This document shows positions 15,797 through 26,037 of a stretch of DNA of 64,000 nucleotides, piece by piece. Under the pieces are notes generated by a model. It had not been told where the DNA came from. It saw only the letters and a list, made by a program, of their open reading frames with translations, and searched no databases. The stretch covers positions 40,759 to 104,758 of the forward strand of contig NZ_PISE01000007.1 of assembly GCF_002835805.1 (NCBI RefSeq). The letters are read 5' to 3'. Source of the stretch: Niallia nealsonii. Lineage in GTDB: Bacteria > Bacillota > Bacilli > Bacillales > Cytobacillaceae. Position 1 is the first letter of the stretch. Each line of letters opens with the position of its first letter. The translations under genes and the position numbers were made by a program.

Positions 15797-16623
15797 TGGG
15801 CAACAAATATACTGGAAAAAAATTCACTGTCGAGATATTTGCAATTATCCTTGGCCTTCTCTTTCTAGTGCCATTCTATTATGTTATTTCAAACTCATTA
15901 AAGCCTTTTTCAGAAATTCTGACATCAACGTCAGCATTGCCAAAAGTGCTTCAGTTTGAAAACTATATAAATGCATTTGAAAAATTAGATTTTTTTAAAG
16001 TATTCACTAACTCACTGATTATCACCGTTGCCAGCAACATTGTCCTTGTTGTCTTTTGTTCAATGGCAGCATATATGCTTGTTCGAACAAAAAAGAAAAT
16101 CAGCAATATTATCTTTATGACATTTGTTGCTGCTATGATTATTCCGTTCCAGTCCATCATGATTCCTCTTATTAAAACGGCAGGAAGCTTAAATCTGCTA
16201 AATAGTATTTGGGGCATTGTTATCATGTATTTAGGATTTGGTTCCGGTATGACAATCTTCTTATATCATGGTTTTATTAAAGGTATTCCAGTTGAACTTG
16301 AAGAAGCAGCAATCATTGATGGCTGTTCAAGATTCGGCGTATTTTGGAGAATCGTATTCCCACTTTTGAAACCGATTACTGTTACAACGGTCATCTTAAA
16401 CAGCTTATGGATTTGGAATGACTTCCTATTGCCTTCACTAGTATTACAAAATCCGGAGCTAAGAACAATCCCACTTGCGACCTTCTTCTTCTTTGGTCAA
16501 TATACAAAACAATGGGATTTAGCATTAGCAGCATTAATGATCGGTATTGTTCCATTATTGATTTTCTTCTTTGCAATGCAAAAGCATATTATTAAAGGTA
16601 TTACTAGCGGTTCTATTAAATAA
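15796..16623 (+). CDS. Sugar ABC transporter permease (MalG/UgpE type)
   Basis: 275 aa, six membrane segments. EAA loop 'EEAAIIDGCSRFGVFWRIVFP' region (about residues 174-194). Opens with a short basic N-terminus, then 'LGLLFLVPFYYVISNSLKP', typical of the second CUT1 permease. RBS GGAGG ten bases before the ATG. Forms the heterodimeric channel with the upstream permease. Confidence 0.88.
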   Translation: MGNKYTGKKFTVEIFAIILGLLFLVPFYYVISNSLKPFSEILTSTSALPKVLQFENYINAFEKLDFFKVFTNSLIITVASNIVLVVFCSMAAYMLVRTKKKISNIIFMTFVAAMIIPFQSIMIPLIKTAGSLNLLNSIWGIVIMYLGFGSGMTIFLYHGFIKGIPVELEEAAIIDGCSRFGVFWRIVFPLLKPITVTTVILNSLWIWNDFLLPSLVLQNPELRTIPLATFFFFGQYTKQWDLALAALMIGIVPLLIFFFAMQKHIIKGITSGSIK

Positions 16624-16641
16624 TTTTAGTTACGGTTAACC

Positions 16642-16678
16642 CTTTAACGTCTAACTCGATATGAATTAAACGTTAAAG
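16642..16678 (+). other. Hairpin between permease and binding-protein genes
   Basis: CTTTAACGT (16642-16650) and ACGTTAAAG (16670-16678) are a perfect 9-bp inverted repeat with an 18-base loop and no T-run. A processing or stabilising hairpin would raise the binding-protein message above that of the permeases. Confidence 0.5.
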
Positions 16679-16718
16679 ATTAATATATTATTTCCTAAAA
16701 AACCAGGAGGGGAAACAA

Positions 16719-18014
16719 ATGGGTTTCATAAATAAAAAATATGCATTATTAGCAGGAGTTTTATCTAGTTCACTTCTTTTTACAGCAGCATGTGGCAATA
16801 GTGAATCTTCTAGCAGCAATGGTTCTAGTAAAGACGGCAAAGTAGTTGTAGATATATTCCAAGGAAAAGTGGAAATTGCTGATCAATTGAAAGCGTTAAC
16901 AGATCAATACACAAAAGAACATCCTGATGTTACTTTTAATATTGAAACAGTGGGTGGCGGTGCAGATGGTGCCTCTTCACTAAAAGCAAGATTCGCTTCT
17001 GATAAAGCTCCAGATATTTTCACAAATGACGGTGATCAAGCAGCAGTAGCTTGGAAAGACAAATTTGAAGATTTATCTGATCAGCCTTGGGTAAAAGATG
17101 TATATGATGGTGCATTAGATGGCATGACAATCGATGGAAAAGTATATGGCCAACCAATTAATATGGAGGGCTACGGTTTAGCTTATAATAAAACTTTATT
17201 CAAAAAAGCTGGTATTACAGAGCTTCCAACAACATTCTCTGAACTAGAAGCTGCAGCGAAAAAGCTTAAAGCAAAAGGAATTACACCATTTGCAATCGGT
17301 TATGGAGAATGGTGGGTGCTTGCAAACCATGGCTTAAACTTACCTTTCGCTTACCAAGATGATACTGATGCATTCATCAAATCACTTAATGATGGTACAG
17401 GCAAAATCGAAGGCAACGAATACTTCAATGACTACTTTAATTTCTTAGATCTTACTGTAAAATATGGAAACAAAAATCCTTTAACAACAGATTACAATAC
17501 ACAAGTAACATTATTTGCAACTGGTGAAGCTGCAATGATTCAACAAGGTAACTGGATTCAACCAATGATTGATAAAATCACTCCAGACATGGAAGTTGGC
17601 TTTATTCCACTACCAATCAATGACGATGAAGCAAAATCAGATAAATTAATGGTTGATGTACCATCTAACTGGGTTGTTTATAACGGGGCTCCAGATAAAG
17701 ATAAAGAAGCTGCAAAAGATTTCTTAAACTGGATGGTAACTTCTGAAGAAGGTAAAACAGCATTGGTAAAAGAATTTAAATACCTGCCAGCATTTAAAAC
17801 AATTGAAGCATCAGCAGACGAGATCGGACCTTTAGGTGCGGACCTTCAAAAATACTCTCAAGAAGGCAAAACATATGCTTGGCAGTTCATGAAATATCCT
17901 GATGGCGCTGGCCAAGAATTCGGTGCAAGCCTTCAAGCATATGTAGGCGGTCAAAAATCAAAAGAAGAAACAGAAAAAGCACTTGATGCATCATGGGCTA
18001 AACTAAAAAAATAA
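16719..18014 (+). CDS. Sugar-binding lipoprotein of the ABC importer
   Basis: 431 aa. Lipoprotein signal peptide with lipobox 'LFTAAC' (Cys25), then a Ser/Asn/Gly linker, then a family-1 solute-binding fold ('QGKVEIADQLKALTDQYTKE', 'FNIETVGGG', 'AMIQQGNWI'). Aromatic residues such as the Trp-rich 'YGEWWVLANHGL' fit sugar stacking. Third gene after two CUT1 permeases, with RBS AGGAGG. Likely cargo is maltose, maltodextrin or a related oligosaccharide, given the flanking alpha-glucosidases. That assignment is contextual. Confidence 0.88.
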   Translation: MGFINKKYALLAGVLSSSLLFTAACGNSESSSSNGSSKDGKVVVDIFQGKVEIADQLKALTDQYTKEHPDVTFNIETVGGGADGASSLKARFASDKAPDIFTNDGDQAAVAWKDKFEDLSDQPWVKDVYDGALDGMTIDGKVYGQPINMEGYGLAYNKTLFKKAGITELPTTFSELEAAAKKLKAKGITPFAIGYGEWWVLANHGLNLPFAYQDDTDAFIKSLNDGTGKIEGNEYFNDYFNFLDLTVKYGNKNPLTTDYNTQVTLFATGEAAMIQQGNWIQPMIDKITPDMEVGFIPLPINDDEAKSDKLMVDVPSNWVVYNGAPDKDKEAAKDFLNWMVTSEEGKTALVKEFKYLPAFKTIEASADEIGPLGADLQKYSQEGKTYAWQFMKYPDGAGQEFGASLQAYVGGQKSKEETEKALDASWAKLKK

Positions 18015-18033
18015 GCCCCTTGCTTATCTAAAT

Positions 18034-18072
18034 AAAACAATTGCCTCAAAATGACTTTGAGGCAATTGTTTT
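18034..18072 (+). terminator. Intrinsic terminator of the importer operon
   Basis: 17-bp perfect stem, AAAACAATTGCCTCAAA/TTTGAGGCAATTGTTTT, loop ATGAC. Confidence 0.88.
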
Positions 18073-18149
18073 ATAAAACTTCATTTTTTTTTAAACAATT
18101 TGTATTCATTTTGTCATCATTTAGTCACAACTAACGGGTATGATAGTTC

Positions 18150-18231
18150 TATAGCAAGCACTAAACTTTTTCAAGTTCCCCCTTGAAAATAGATAGCTTT
18201 TGTTGATCCAGCGTAATGCTGGATTTTTTTA
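18150..18231 (+). ncRNA. Small RNA candidate 2: C-rich loop hairpin plus terminator
   Basis: Same architecture as 6834-6908. The stem TTTTCAAG/CTTGAAAA (18168-18175, 18182-18189) presents TTCCCC. Then ATCCAGC-GTAAT-GCTGGAT and a T-run (18206-18231). The block AACTTTTTCAAG...CTTGAAAA is identical, and the terminators share CCAGC...GCTGGA. Upstream, TTGTCA-N5-TAGTCA (18111-18127) matches the phased repeat at locus 1. A possible -10 is TATGAT (18139-18144), but its -35 is poor, so the exact 5' end is uncertain. It lies between convergent genes. Confidence 0.62.
18206..18231 (+). terminator. Intrinsic terminator of small RNA candidate 2
   Basis: 7-bp stem, GTAAT loop, T-run. Confidence 0.8.
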
Positions 18232-18305
18232 TCCAATTATTTTCCTTTATATGTCTACTGAAAACAGTATTCCATTCAGTCATAGAAATTACATTTTACC
18301 CTCTC

Positions 18306-20009
18306 TCATAGCTTAAAATGCAGAATTAAGTTATTTAATTCACCTGAAAGATTTGCTAGTTGATTAGATTGACTTGTTACTTCTTGAATAGAGCTATTGG
18401 ATGCTTGGATTGCTGCTGTTGTTTCTTCAATGCCCGCTGCCGATTCTTGAGAAATAGAGGAGATTGTTTCAATTGACTGATAAACCATTTCATTGCTGTT
18501 TGCTAGCATCATTAAGTTTTGTGATACATCCTTTATCATTTTTGCCATCTTTAAAGCAGATTGATTTATTTGTTCGAAGGTTATTCCTGTCATTTCTATT
18601 TGCTTAGAGCCTTCTCGAACCTCTTTATAAACCTTTTCAAGGGATAAAACTACCCCGCTGGATTCTTCATGTATATCCTCTACAATTATTATTATATCTT
18701 TAACAGATAAGGTTACTTGATCAGCCAGTTTTCTCACCTCTTCTGCAACCACCGCAAAGCCATTTCCATGTTCTCCTGCTCTTGATGCTTCAATTGCTGC
18801 ATTTAAAGCTAATAAATTCGTTTGTTTAGCAATACCACTTATTACTTCAACAATTTTTGAGATCTCTTTCGTATGCTTTTCAAATCCTTTTACTTTTTTT
18901 ACAGACTGACTGACAATTTGATCGATAGCATTCATTTGACTAATAGAAGATTTCATCAAGTCATTTCCACTCTTCGTAAAGTTTAATACAGTAATAGAAG
19001 CCTGATTTATATACTCCCCATTTTCAGCAGAAGATTTTACAAGAGAATTATACTTTTTCATTTCATCATTTAACGTCATAGCAGAACGTGCTTGGGTATC
19101 TGTTCCAGCCGAAATTCCCTCCATGGTCACTGCAACTTGCTGGCTTCCCTCATTTATCGCTAAAGCAGATTGATTTAATATGCCAGATTTACTGGTTACC
19201 TCCTTTGATAAGTGAGAGATGTGCGTAACCATTTCTCGGAGTTGTCTGGCCATTCGATTCATAGAACCGCCAAGTTGGGAGATTTCATCATTTCCGTTAT
19301 AAGATAATTCCTTAATATCTAGATTTCCTTTCGTTATTTCTTCTGCCATTTCTACAACTTGATTTAGCTTTTGTTTGATTAATCCATTTATTATGGTTAC
19401 AGCAATAATTCCAAGTATTGTTGAAATAATAATAGATAATATCAGCACAATAATTGATTGCTGTAAACTTTCATTGGCATTTTTTATTTGTACAATCCTT
19501 TCTTTACTTACAATTGCATTCAGCTTTTCTAATTGCTCTAAAGTAACTGTCCTAATCATTTGAGCTTGTGTGCGAAAGGATAAATATTGAAATTCATTTC
19601 CTGTTTGAACTGCTGGTACAATTTTTTCTAAAAATAACACATCCATCTTTTCATTATTTTCAGCAATTTTATCTAACATTTTCTTTTGTTCTTCCGTACT
19701 CATATCTTCTTTAATAGACTTATATACTTTATTGAATTCTGCTCCTACTTTATTATATTCATCCATTGTACTAAGAGTCTTAGAACTAATATAATCAGCA
19801 ATATTAATATCCTTTGTTCTAAATAATGATCCTATTTCCGTGATTTCGATAGATTGGTCTCCCTTTTTTTGCAATTCTTGAATATTTATTTTCACTTCAT
19901 TCATCTGATTAAAAACTATTAAAGTAGAAATACAAAATAGTAAGATTGTAACCATTTGTCCAAGTCCAAATTTCCAGCTTAATGCAAGATTATTCCATAA
20001 TTTAAACAT
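18306..20009 (-). CDS. Methyl-accepting chemotaxis protein
   Basis: 567 aa. Helix 1 at about residues 13-33, an extracellular four-helix-bundle sensor (about 35-185), helix 2 (about 187-210), HAMP (211-265) and a long coiled-coil signalling domain. The highly conserved hairpin tip reads '[20 protein letters not shown]', followed by '[15 protein letters not shown]'. Ligand unknown. It sits between the sugar importer and an SsuA/THI5-type importer, either of which may hint at the attractant. Ends convergently with small RNA candidate 2. Confidence 0.92.
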   Translation of the reverse strand: MFKLWNNLALSWKFGLGQMVTILLFCISTLIVFNQMNEVKINIQELQKKGDQSIEITEIGSLFRTKDINIADYISSKTLSTMDEYNKVGAEFNKVYKSIKEDMSTEEQKKMLDKIAENNEKMDVLFLEKIVPAVQTGNEFQYLSFRTQAQMIRTVTLEQLEKLNAIVSKERIVQIKNANESLQQSIIVLILSIIISTILGIIAVTIINGLIKQKLNQVVEMAEEITKGNLDIKELSYNGNDEISQLGGSMNRMARQLREMVTHISHLSKEVTSKSGILNQSALAINEGSQQVAVTMEGISAGTDTQARSAMTLNDEMKKYNSLVKSSAENGEYINQASITVLNFTKSGNDLMKSSISQMNAIDQIVSQSVKKVKGFEKHTKEISKIVEVISGIAKQTNLLALNAAIEASRAGEHGNGFAVVAEEVRKLADQVTLSVKDIIIIVEDIHEESSGVVLSLEKVYKEVREGSKQIEMTGITFEQINQSALKMAKMIKDVSQNLMMLANSNEMVYQSIETISSISQESAAGIEETTAAIQASNSSIQEVTSQSNQLANLSGELNNLILHFKL

Positions 20010-20081
20010 AAATTTCCTCCGTTATGTGCAATATAAAGCTTTTATTTCTAGAAAACCAACTAATTATTTATACCTACATAG

Positions 20082-20118
20082 AAAAAACTAAGCTCCCCAA
20101 AGGAAACTCAGCTTAAAT
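20082..20118 (-). terminator. Probable terminator of the SsuA/THI5-type operon
   Basis: On the minus strand AAGCTGAGTTTCC faces GGGGAGCTTAG, followed by six Ts. The stem has internal mismatches. Confidence 0.55.
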
Positions 20119-20127
20119 TTTAGGAAC

Positions 20128-21135
20128 CTATTCTTTTCCAGGTAAATATTTAGTTGTGAAAATATCATTTGCATCAAACGTTTTATCTAATAGTTTTAAA
20201 TCATGCAATTGAGTAATAAGCGTTGCCCAACGCTCTTCTGTCATATAACCTACTCCATTTGTTTCAGCATCTTTGCCATAGACAAAATCAGCTTGTGTTT
20301 CTGCCTCAAACTTTAAAGAATCTAATTCAATATCACTATTATCCTTTTTGATCGCTTTATTTATCTCTTCATATGAATCTTTATAAGCATTCCAGCCTTC
20401 TACAAAGGATTCAGTAAATGCTTTAACAGTATCTTCATTTTCTTCTAGATAATCTTTTGACACATATAATACAACATTATATGGATCATAACCTGCATCT
20501 GAGATTAATTTTGTTTCTGTTTCAATATTCTCTTTTTCTAAGAAAAAAGGTTCTGATGTGACGAATGCTTGACTCACTGAATCTTTATTAGCAATAAAGT
20601 TAGTATGTTGGCCAGTATAAGCCATTTCTTTTACTTTACTTAAATCATATTTTGATTTTAAAAACTCCCAGTATGTAATACCCGGCTGAATATATACTTC
20701 TCTTCCATTTAATTCGTCAAAATCTTTAATTCCTTCTCCTTTATGAAACATTAATGCTTGCGGACTTCCTTGCATAGCAGTTGCTACTGCCACTAAGTCA
20801 ATCCCTTCATTTTTTGCCATAACAATTTGATCCGCATGTGCAAGTCCAAATTGTGCTTTACCTGATGCAACCATTTGGATAGAGGATACTTGAGGGCCTC
20901 CTGGTTCAATTGTTACATTTAAACCATTTTCTTTGAATATTCCGTCTTCTTGAGCCGCATAAACTCCACCATGCTGCGCTTTCGCAAACCAGTTTAAGAC
21001 AATTTTTACATCTTTCGATTTTTCTGAATTTGTTCCTGCTGACGTTTTTTCTGATTCTCCGCCGCCGCAAGCTGTAAGTGCGAATAAAAATACTAGTCCT
21101 AACAATAAATAATTAATTTTGCGCAATTTTTTCAT
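20128..21135 (-). CDS. SsuA/THI5-like solute-binding lipoprotein
   Basis: 335 aa. Signal peptide with lipobox 'LFALTAC', then the NMT1/THI5-like fold: 'IVLNWFAKAQHGGVYAAQE', 'GLNVTIEPGGPQVSSIQMVA' and 'GKAQFGLAHADQIVMA'. Relatives bind thiamine pyrimidine precursors, sulfonates or nitrate. The 'GGVYAAQ' segment is closest in style to the pyrimidine/THI5 branch. No TPP riboswitch is found upstream, which argues against simple thiamine control. Last gene of an ATPase-permease-binding protein operon. Confidence 0.82.
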   Translation of the reverse strand: MKKLRKINYLLLGLVFLFALTACGGGESEKTSAGTNSEKSKDVKIVLNWFAKAQHGGVYAAQEDGIFKENGLNVTIEPGGPQVSSIQMVASGKAQFGLAHADQIVMAKNEGIDLVAVATAMQGSPQALMFHKGEGIKDFDELNGREVYIQPGITYWEFLKSKYDLSKVKEMAYTGQHTNFIANKDSVSQAFVTSEPFFLEKENIETETKLISDAGYDPYNVVLYVSKDYLEENEDTVKAFTESFVEGWNAYKDSYEEINKAIKKDNSDIELDSLKFEAETQADFVYGKDAETNGVGYMTEERWATLITQLHDLKLLDKTFDANDIFTTKYLPGKE

Positions 21136-21164
21136 AATATCCCCCTCTTTACTGTTATTTCTCT

Positions 21165-22025
21165 TTATTTTTCATTCTTCATCGCAGATTCATGCCATGA
21201 TTTAAGCATCAAATAAGAAAATAAATTTACGATAAGATAAAAACAAATTCCAAAAATTGCTGCAGCAATTCCACAGGCAAACAAATATGGAGTTTTTAAC
21301 TGTACAGCTGCCACAGTAATTGCATAGCCTAAGCCGCCTTTTCCACCACCGATACCAGCTATATATTCACCAGTAATGGCACCAACAATAGATAGTGTGC
21401 TAGAAATTTTCAAACCTGTCATAATATATGGCATCGCAGCAGGAATACGAAGTTTCCACATCGTTTTCCATTTGGAAGCATTATATAATGTAAATAATTC
21501 CTGCATATTTTTATCAACAGAATTCAATCCCATTAGTGTATTAGAAACAATAGGAAAGAATCCAATTAAAAAAGAAATAATAACGATAGAGTTAAACCCT
21601 GAGCCAAACCAAATTACAACAATTGGTGCTACTGCAATAACAGGTATAGTTTGCAAAATAACTGCATATGGATAAATGCTAATTTCAAGAATTCTGGAAC
21701 TAGCCAATACAACTGAAATAGCAATTCCAATGAAAGCACTTAATAAAAATCCAATTAGAGACTCCGTAATCGTAATTCGTATAGCAGGCCATAGTAACGC
21801 CCAATCAGCTATTGCTGCATTGATTACATCTGTCGGCTTTGGCAAAATAAATGGTTTTATATCCAGCATCATCGGCACAAACTGCCATATAGAAAGAAAT
21901 AGAACTAACGCTATAATCGGTCCTAAAAATGAACGTTTAAAGATATTCCATACATTCGATGATTTTTTCTTCGGCTGTTCAACCACTACATTTTGACCTT
22001 TTGTTACTGCTGATTGTGTCATCAT
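21165..22025 (-). CDS. ABC transporter permease (SsuC/ThiX type)
   Basis: 286 aa from the ATG at 22025 (AAGGAG eight bases upstream; the in-frame GTG at 22049 lacks one). About six membrane helices. The EAA-type loop is 'MQELFTLYNASKWKTMWKLRIPAAMPYI' in part. The motif 'ILPKPTDVINA' near the first periplasmic loop is typical of SsuC/TauC/ThiX permeases. One base separates it from the ATPase gene end. Pathway as for its binding protein. Confidence 0.87.
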   Translation of the reverse strand: MMTQSAVTKGQNVVVEQPKKKSSNVWNIFKRSFLGPIIALVLFLSIWQFVPMMLDIKPFILPKPTDVINAAIADWALLWPAIRITITESLIGFLLSAFIGIAISVVLASSRILEISIYPYAVILQTIPVIAVAPIVVIWFGSGFNSIVIISFLIGFFPIVSNTLMGLNSVDKNMQELFTLYNASKWKTMWKLRIPAAMPYIMTGLKISSTLSIVGAITGEYIAGIGGGKGGLGYAITVAAVQLKTPYLFACGIAAAIFGICFYLIVNLFSYLMLKSWHESAMKNEK

Positions 22026-22026
22026 A

Positions 22027-22806
22027 TTAAATGCTCCTTTCAATCGCACTGTTTTCCAGACTATGGGATGCTAAATCCACATACTCATTAAATTGATTAT
22101 CGATTCTTTCCCGCGGATAAGGGAGGTTTACATCAATAATGGATGATAACCTTCCTGGTCTTGCAGACATCACGGCAATTTTTGTAGAAAGGAATACTGC
22201 TTCATACACATTATGTGTCACAAAAAGAATGGTTGTATTTTCTTTTTTCCAAATTTCTAACAATTCATTTTGCAAAGTTTGTCTTGTCATTTCATCTAAT
22301 GCAGCAAATGGTTCATCCATTAAAAGCATTTTAGGTTTTGCTGCTAATGCTCGGGCGATAGAAACCCTCATTCTCATCCCACCTGAAAGCTGTCTAGGAT
22401 ATGATTTCACATGATCCTTTAGCCCCACCATCTCAAGCACTCTTAACGCTGTCTCTTTTTGGCTTTTCTTATTAGAGTTCCTTAATTCGAGTGGCAGCAT
22501 CACATTATCTAGAACGGTTCTCCATGGAAGCAGATTAGCATCTTGAAAAACAAATGCTATATCATTGCTGTTTTTAATCACCTCTTTAGGAGTTTCCCCA
22601 AAAACTTCCACCTTCCCTCTTGTCGCTTCTCCTAAACCCGCTACCATCCGCAGCGCAGTTGATTTTCCACATCCAGACGGACCTAAGAAACTAATAAATT
22701 CCCCTTCATTTATGCTTAAGTCCAAACCACTTAAAGCTACTGTACCTGTATTATAGATTTTATCCACTTGTTGAAATGATACGATTTGATTTTTATTAGC
22801 AGTCAA
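22027..22806 (-). CDS. ABC transporter ATPase (SsuB/ThiZ type)
   Basis: 259 aa. Walker A 'GPSGCGKST', Q-loop in 'AFVFQDANLLPW', signature 'LSGGMRMRVSIARAL', Walker B 'LLMDEPFAALDE', H-loop 'FVTHNVYEAVFL'. This is the nitrate/sulfonate/taurine class. TTG start with RBS GGGGAGGG. First gene of the operon. Confidence 0.9.
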   Translation of the reverse strand: MTANKNQIVSFQQVDKIYNTGTVALSGLDLSINEGEFISFLGPSGCGKSTALRMVAGLGEATRGKVEVFGETPKEVIKNSNDIAFVFQDANLLPWRTVLDNVMLPLELRNSNKKSQKETALRVLEMVGLKDHVKSYPRQLSGGMRMRVSIARALAAKPKMLLMDEPFAALDEMTRQTLQNELLEIWKKENTTILFVTHNVYEAVFLSTKIAVMSARPGRLSSIIDVNLPYPRERIDNQFNEYVDLASHSLENSAIERSI

Positions 22807-23240
22807 TGTTATCCCTCCCCTTAATAATTGCCTAGTTCTTGATTTTATTTTTTAAAGACATTTTGTTTGTCTACTATGTATGTTTCTATTTATTTCTTTC
22901 CAAATATTTAGACAGAATGATCTTGAAACTAGATTTCCGTCATACTCAAACGTCGTTTAATATTACTTAAAATGTTATTTTTTATAACATAATCTGTGAT
23001 ATAACTTCATTTTATACAGTTAACAATAATTAATCATTAGGTTTTTTTACGAAATGATCAGAATTTTTTGTATAATATGACTAGTAAAAAAGTATTGCAA
23101 TAGCTATTCATTGTCGAACACGTAATATTTTCTCACATTAAGTATCCGTCCTTGCTTGCCCTCTTCTATTCTACGCCCTACTAGACTCAGAAAAAGATTA
23201 TCCTAGGAAGAAAAATCGAAATAAAGAGAACTGAAGACAA
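22807..23240. other. Intergenic stretch with no supported gene
   Basis: Holds the minus-strand leader of the importer operon. I looked for TPP, SAM, preQ1 and T-box signatures there and saw none. A lone TATAAT (about 23072) on the plus strand lacks a -35 and opens no reading frame. Confidence 0.5.
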
Positions 23241-23288
23241 AAAAAGACCTAAAAATCGCAAAAGTTTTTACAATTTTCAGGTCTTTTT
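23241..23288. terminator. Terminator downstream of rlmCD
   Basis: AAAAAGACCTAAAAAT and ATTTTCAGGTCTTTTT form a stem with one mismatch and A/T flanks on both sides. Confidence 0.75.
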
Positions 23289-23297
23289 AGTAGCTAT

Positions 23298-24665
23298 TTA
23301 ATTTAGAATTAACTGTGCAACACATTCTACATGCATGGTCTGCGGGAACATATCAACAGGCTGCACTTCAAGAGTTTGATAACCTCCGTCTTCTAATACA
23401 CGCAAATCTCTTGCTAATGTTGCCGGATTGCAGGATACATAAACCACTTTTTTGGGCTTCATTTCTACAATCGTCTGCAATAGAGCATCATCACAGCCTT
23501 TTCTTGGCGGATCTACTACCAATATATCTGCCTCATTCCCTTTTTTGTACCATGCTGGAATAACTTCTTCTGCTTTTCCAACAGCGAAGTCTACATTGTG
23601 GATATCATTTAACTCTGCATTTCTTTTTGCATCTTCTATTGCTTGCGGAACAATTTCAACGCCAAACACTTGTTTTGCTTTTTTCGCTAAGAAAAGTGAA
23701 ATCGTACCAATACCGCAGTATGCATCTATTACATTTTCTTCACCTTTTAGATCAGCATACTCAAGGGCTTTATTATAAAGAACTTTCGTTTGCTCTGGAT
23801 TTACTTGATAAAAGGAACGTGCTGAAATAGCAAACTTAACATCCCCAATATAGTCCGTAATCGTTTCTTCTCCCCAAAGGACTTTTGTACTGTCACCCAT
23901 GATGACATTTGTTTTCTTATTATTCACATTGTGGATAATTGATTTTATGGAAGGAATATTGTTCACTATTTCATCCACAATTTTATTTTTATGAACAATT
24001 TCATTGGTACGGGTAATCAATACAACCATAATTTCTCCCGTTATCAATCCTCTTCTCACCATAATATGGCGTAAATCTCCCTTATGATTTGCCTCATTAT
24101 ATGCTTTTACTCCATATTTATTGCAGATTTCTTTTACTTGCTTCACCACCGCATCATTTTCTTCTTGTTGAATAAGACATGCCTCCATATTAATGATTTG
24201 ATGGGAACGCTGTTGGTAAAATCCACCGATTAAACCGCCCTCTTGTTCACCAATTGGAACTTGTGCTTTATTTCGATAGCGCCAAGGTTCGCTCATTCCA
24301 ATAGTAGGATGAACAAGTGTATTTATTTTTCCAATTCTCGTTAAAACATCTTTCACATGCTTATGCTTGATTTGCATCTGCCCTTCATAGCTTAAATGCT
24401 GAAGCTGGCATCCACCACATTCTTTATAGATTGGACAAGGCGCATCTACACGATAAGGGCTTTTTTCTTGTAGCTCTAATAATCTTCCAAAGCCATAATT
24501 TTTATTTACTTTTACTACTTTTACTTTCGCTTTCTCTCCTGGAAGTCCATTGGGGATAAAAAGTGGATAACCCTCGACCTTTGCCACTCCAGAACCATCA
24601 TGTGTTAAATCTTCAAATACTATATCTATTATATCGTTCTTTTGAACGGGTAATGTTCGACTCAT
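23298..24665 (-). CDS. rlmCD: 23S rRNA uracil-5 methyltransferase (RlmCD/YefA family)
   Basis: 455 aa. TRAM domain (residues 1-60), an iron-sulfur cluster cysteine set including '[11 protein letters not shown]' (about 78-88), and a Rossmann methyltransferase domain with '[16 protein letters not shown]', 'VDPPRKGCD' and the catalytic cysteine in '[12 protein letters not shown]'. B. subtilis YefA modifies both U747 and U1939 of 23S rRNA. Its place beside dgkB is the B. subtilis order. The paralogue cannot be fixed absolutely, but synteny supports RlmCD. Confidence 0.9.
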   Translation of the reverse strand: MSRTLPVQKNDIIDIVFEDLTHDGSGVAKVEGYPLFIPNGLPGEKAKVKVVKVNKNYGFGRLLELQEKSPYRVDAPCPIYKECGGCQLQHLSYEGQMQIKHKHVKDVLTRIGKINTLVHPTIGMSEPWRYRNKAQVPIGEQEGGLIGGFYQQRSHQIINMEACLIQQEENDAVVKQVKEICNKYGVKAYNEANHKGDLRHIMVRRGLITGEIMVVLITRTNEIVHKNKIVDEIVNNIPSIKSIIHNVNNKKTNVIMGDSTKVLWGEETITDYIGDVKFAISARSFYQVNPEQTKVLYNKALEYADLKGEENVIDAYCGIGTISLFLAKKAKQVFGVEIVPQAIEDAKRNAELNDIHNVDFAVGKAEEVIPAWYKKGNEADILVVDPPRKGCDDALLQTIVEMKPKKVVYVSCNPATLARDLRVLEDGGYQTLEVQPVDMFPQTMHVECVAQLILN

Positions 24666-24831
24666 ATACTTCTTCCTTTACGTATTGTTATTGGAAATAG
24701 GAGATTAAAGAAAATTAGTTCATAAATTTTAATCATAACATAAAATGAGGGAATCTATTATAGGAAGTTTTTAGAGGAGAAATATGAAAATGAAGTGAGC
24801 TTATACTAGTGGCCCACTCCGTTCCAATACA

Positions 24832-25767
24832 TTACTGATCTATCATTTTTATATTTTCCGGACGATCTTCTTCCCGAATTTTATCTAGTGGCACAAACAC
24901 TTCAAAGTGTCTGTATAAATTCACAAATTCTGCCGGAAGCAAGCCACCAAATTCACCATCCAGATTTAATTGTACCTTTTCTTCTGATGTAATTTTTATA
25001 TGATTAGCGCTTGCATAAATAACATTCGAATCATTAATATGCTCCCCACGAATAGCAAGTGTGGCAATTCGAATAAAGTCTGCTAAATTCGCTTTTTTTA
25101 GTATCAGCAAGGAAAAAAGTCCATCATTAATAGATGCTCCAGGAGCCAATTTTTCAAAACCACCTACCGAATTTGTTAATCCTATTAAAAATAGCATTGC
25201 CTCGCCTTCAAAAAGTTTGCCATCATATTCAATTTTTACACTCGTCGCTTTTATAGATGGAAGCATTTCAATCCCTTTTAAATAGTACGCAAGTTGTCCA
25301 ATCATTGTTTTTAGTTTGCTTGGCACTTCATATGTTAGTTCTGTTAAACGGCCTCCACCAGCAATATTAATAAAATATTTGTCATTCATTCGACCAATGT
25401 CAACAGGAATAGTATCACCTTTTACGATAATATCTGCAGCAGCTTCTATATCTCTTGGAATATGTAATGCTCTTGCAAAATCATTTGTTGTTCCTACAGG
25501 TATAATGCCCAATTTCGGACGAAAATCAAGTTCAGCCAATCCATTTACTACTTCATTAATCGTACCATCGCCGCCTGCAGCCACAACTAGATTAAACCGT
25601 CTTTCCACTGCAATTCTAGCCGCTTTTGTAGCGTCTTCCGGTCCTATTGTTGCATGGCACGACGTTTCATATCCAGCATTTTCTAACTTTTTAAGCACCT
25701 CTGGCAAATGCTTTTTAAATGCTTCACGCCCCGAAGTAGGATTATATATAATTCTTGCCCGTTTCAT
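24832..25767 (-). CDS. dgkB: Diacylglycerol kinase DgkB
   Basis: 311 aa from ATG 25767 (AGG six bases upstream). DAGK catalytic domain: 'RIIYNPTSGRE' at the N-terminus, nucleotide loop 'AAGGDGTINEVVNG', 'LGIIPVGTTNDFARAL', and C-terminal 'VQLNLDGEFGG'. DgkB recycles diacylglycerol released by lipoteichoic acid synthesis into phosphatidic acid. In B. subtilis (yerQ) it also sits between gatCAB and yefA. Full length. Confidence 0.93.
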   Translation of the reverse strand: MKRARIIYNPTSGREAFKKHLPEVLKKLENAGYETSCHATIGPEDATKAARIAVERRFNLVVAAGGDGTINEVVNGLAELDFRPKLGIIPVGTTNDFARALHIPRDIEAAADIIVKGDTIPVDIGRMNDKYFINIAGGGRLTELTYEVPSKLKTMIGQLAYYLKGIEMLPSIKATSVKIEYDGKLFEGEAMLFLIGLTNSVGGFEKLAPGASINDGLFSLLILKKANLADFIRIATLAIRGEHINDSNVIYASANHIKITSEEKVQLNLDGEFGGLLPAEFVNLYRHFEVFVPLDKIREEDRPENIKMIDQ

Positions 25768-26005
25768 ACTCATCCATCCTATTTTTCAAGATTTCGATCT
25801 ATATTACCAACTAACATAATAAACGATAACTAGTTCGATAGGCAATATTTAACACAATAAATAAGGATTACTTTCCTTATTCGCCTTTAATAAACTTCAC
25901 ATTCTTATCGCAAGCAAGATCTTTCCATATTATACCCTTATCACTATATTCTCAACCTAGTTCTTACCTTTAATCCTTTGTAGAATATCTGATGTATATC
26001 TAAAA

Positions 26006-26034
26006 GGAAAGACCTGTATGTTACAGGTCTTTCC
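26006..26034 (-). terminator. Terminator of the ECF sigma operon
   Basis: GGAAAGACCTGTA and TACAGGTCTTTCC, 13-bp perfect stem with a 3-base loop. A short T-run follows on the minus strand. Confidence 0.75.
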
Positions 26035-26037
26035 TCA

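Noticed and set aside
22807..23240. TPP, SAM or preQ1 riboswitch ahead of the THI5-like importer
   Set aside because: No conserved core of any of these was found on the minus strand.
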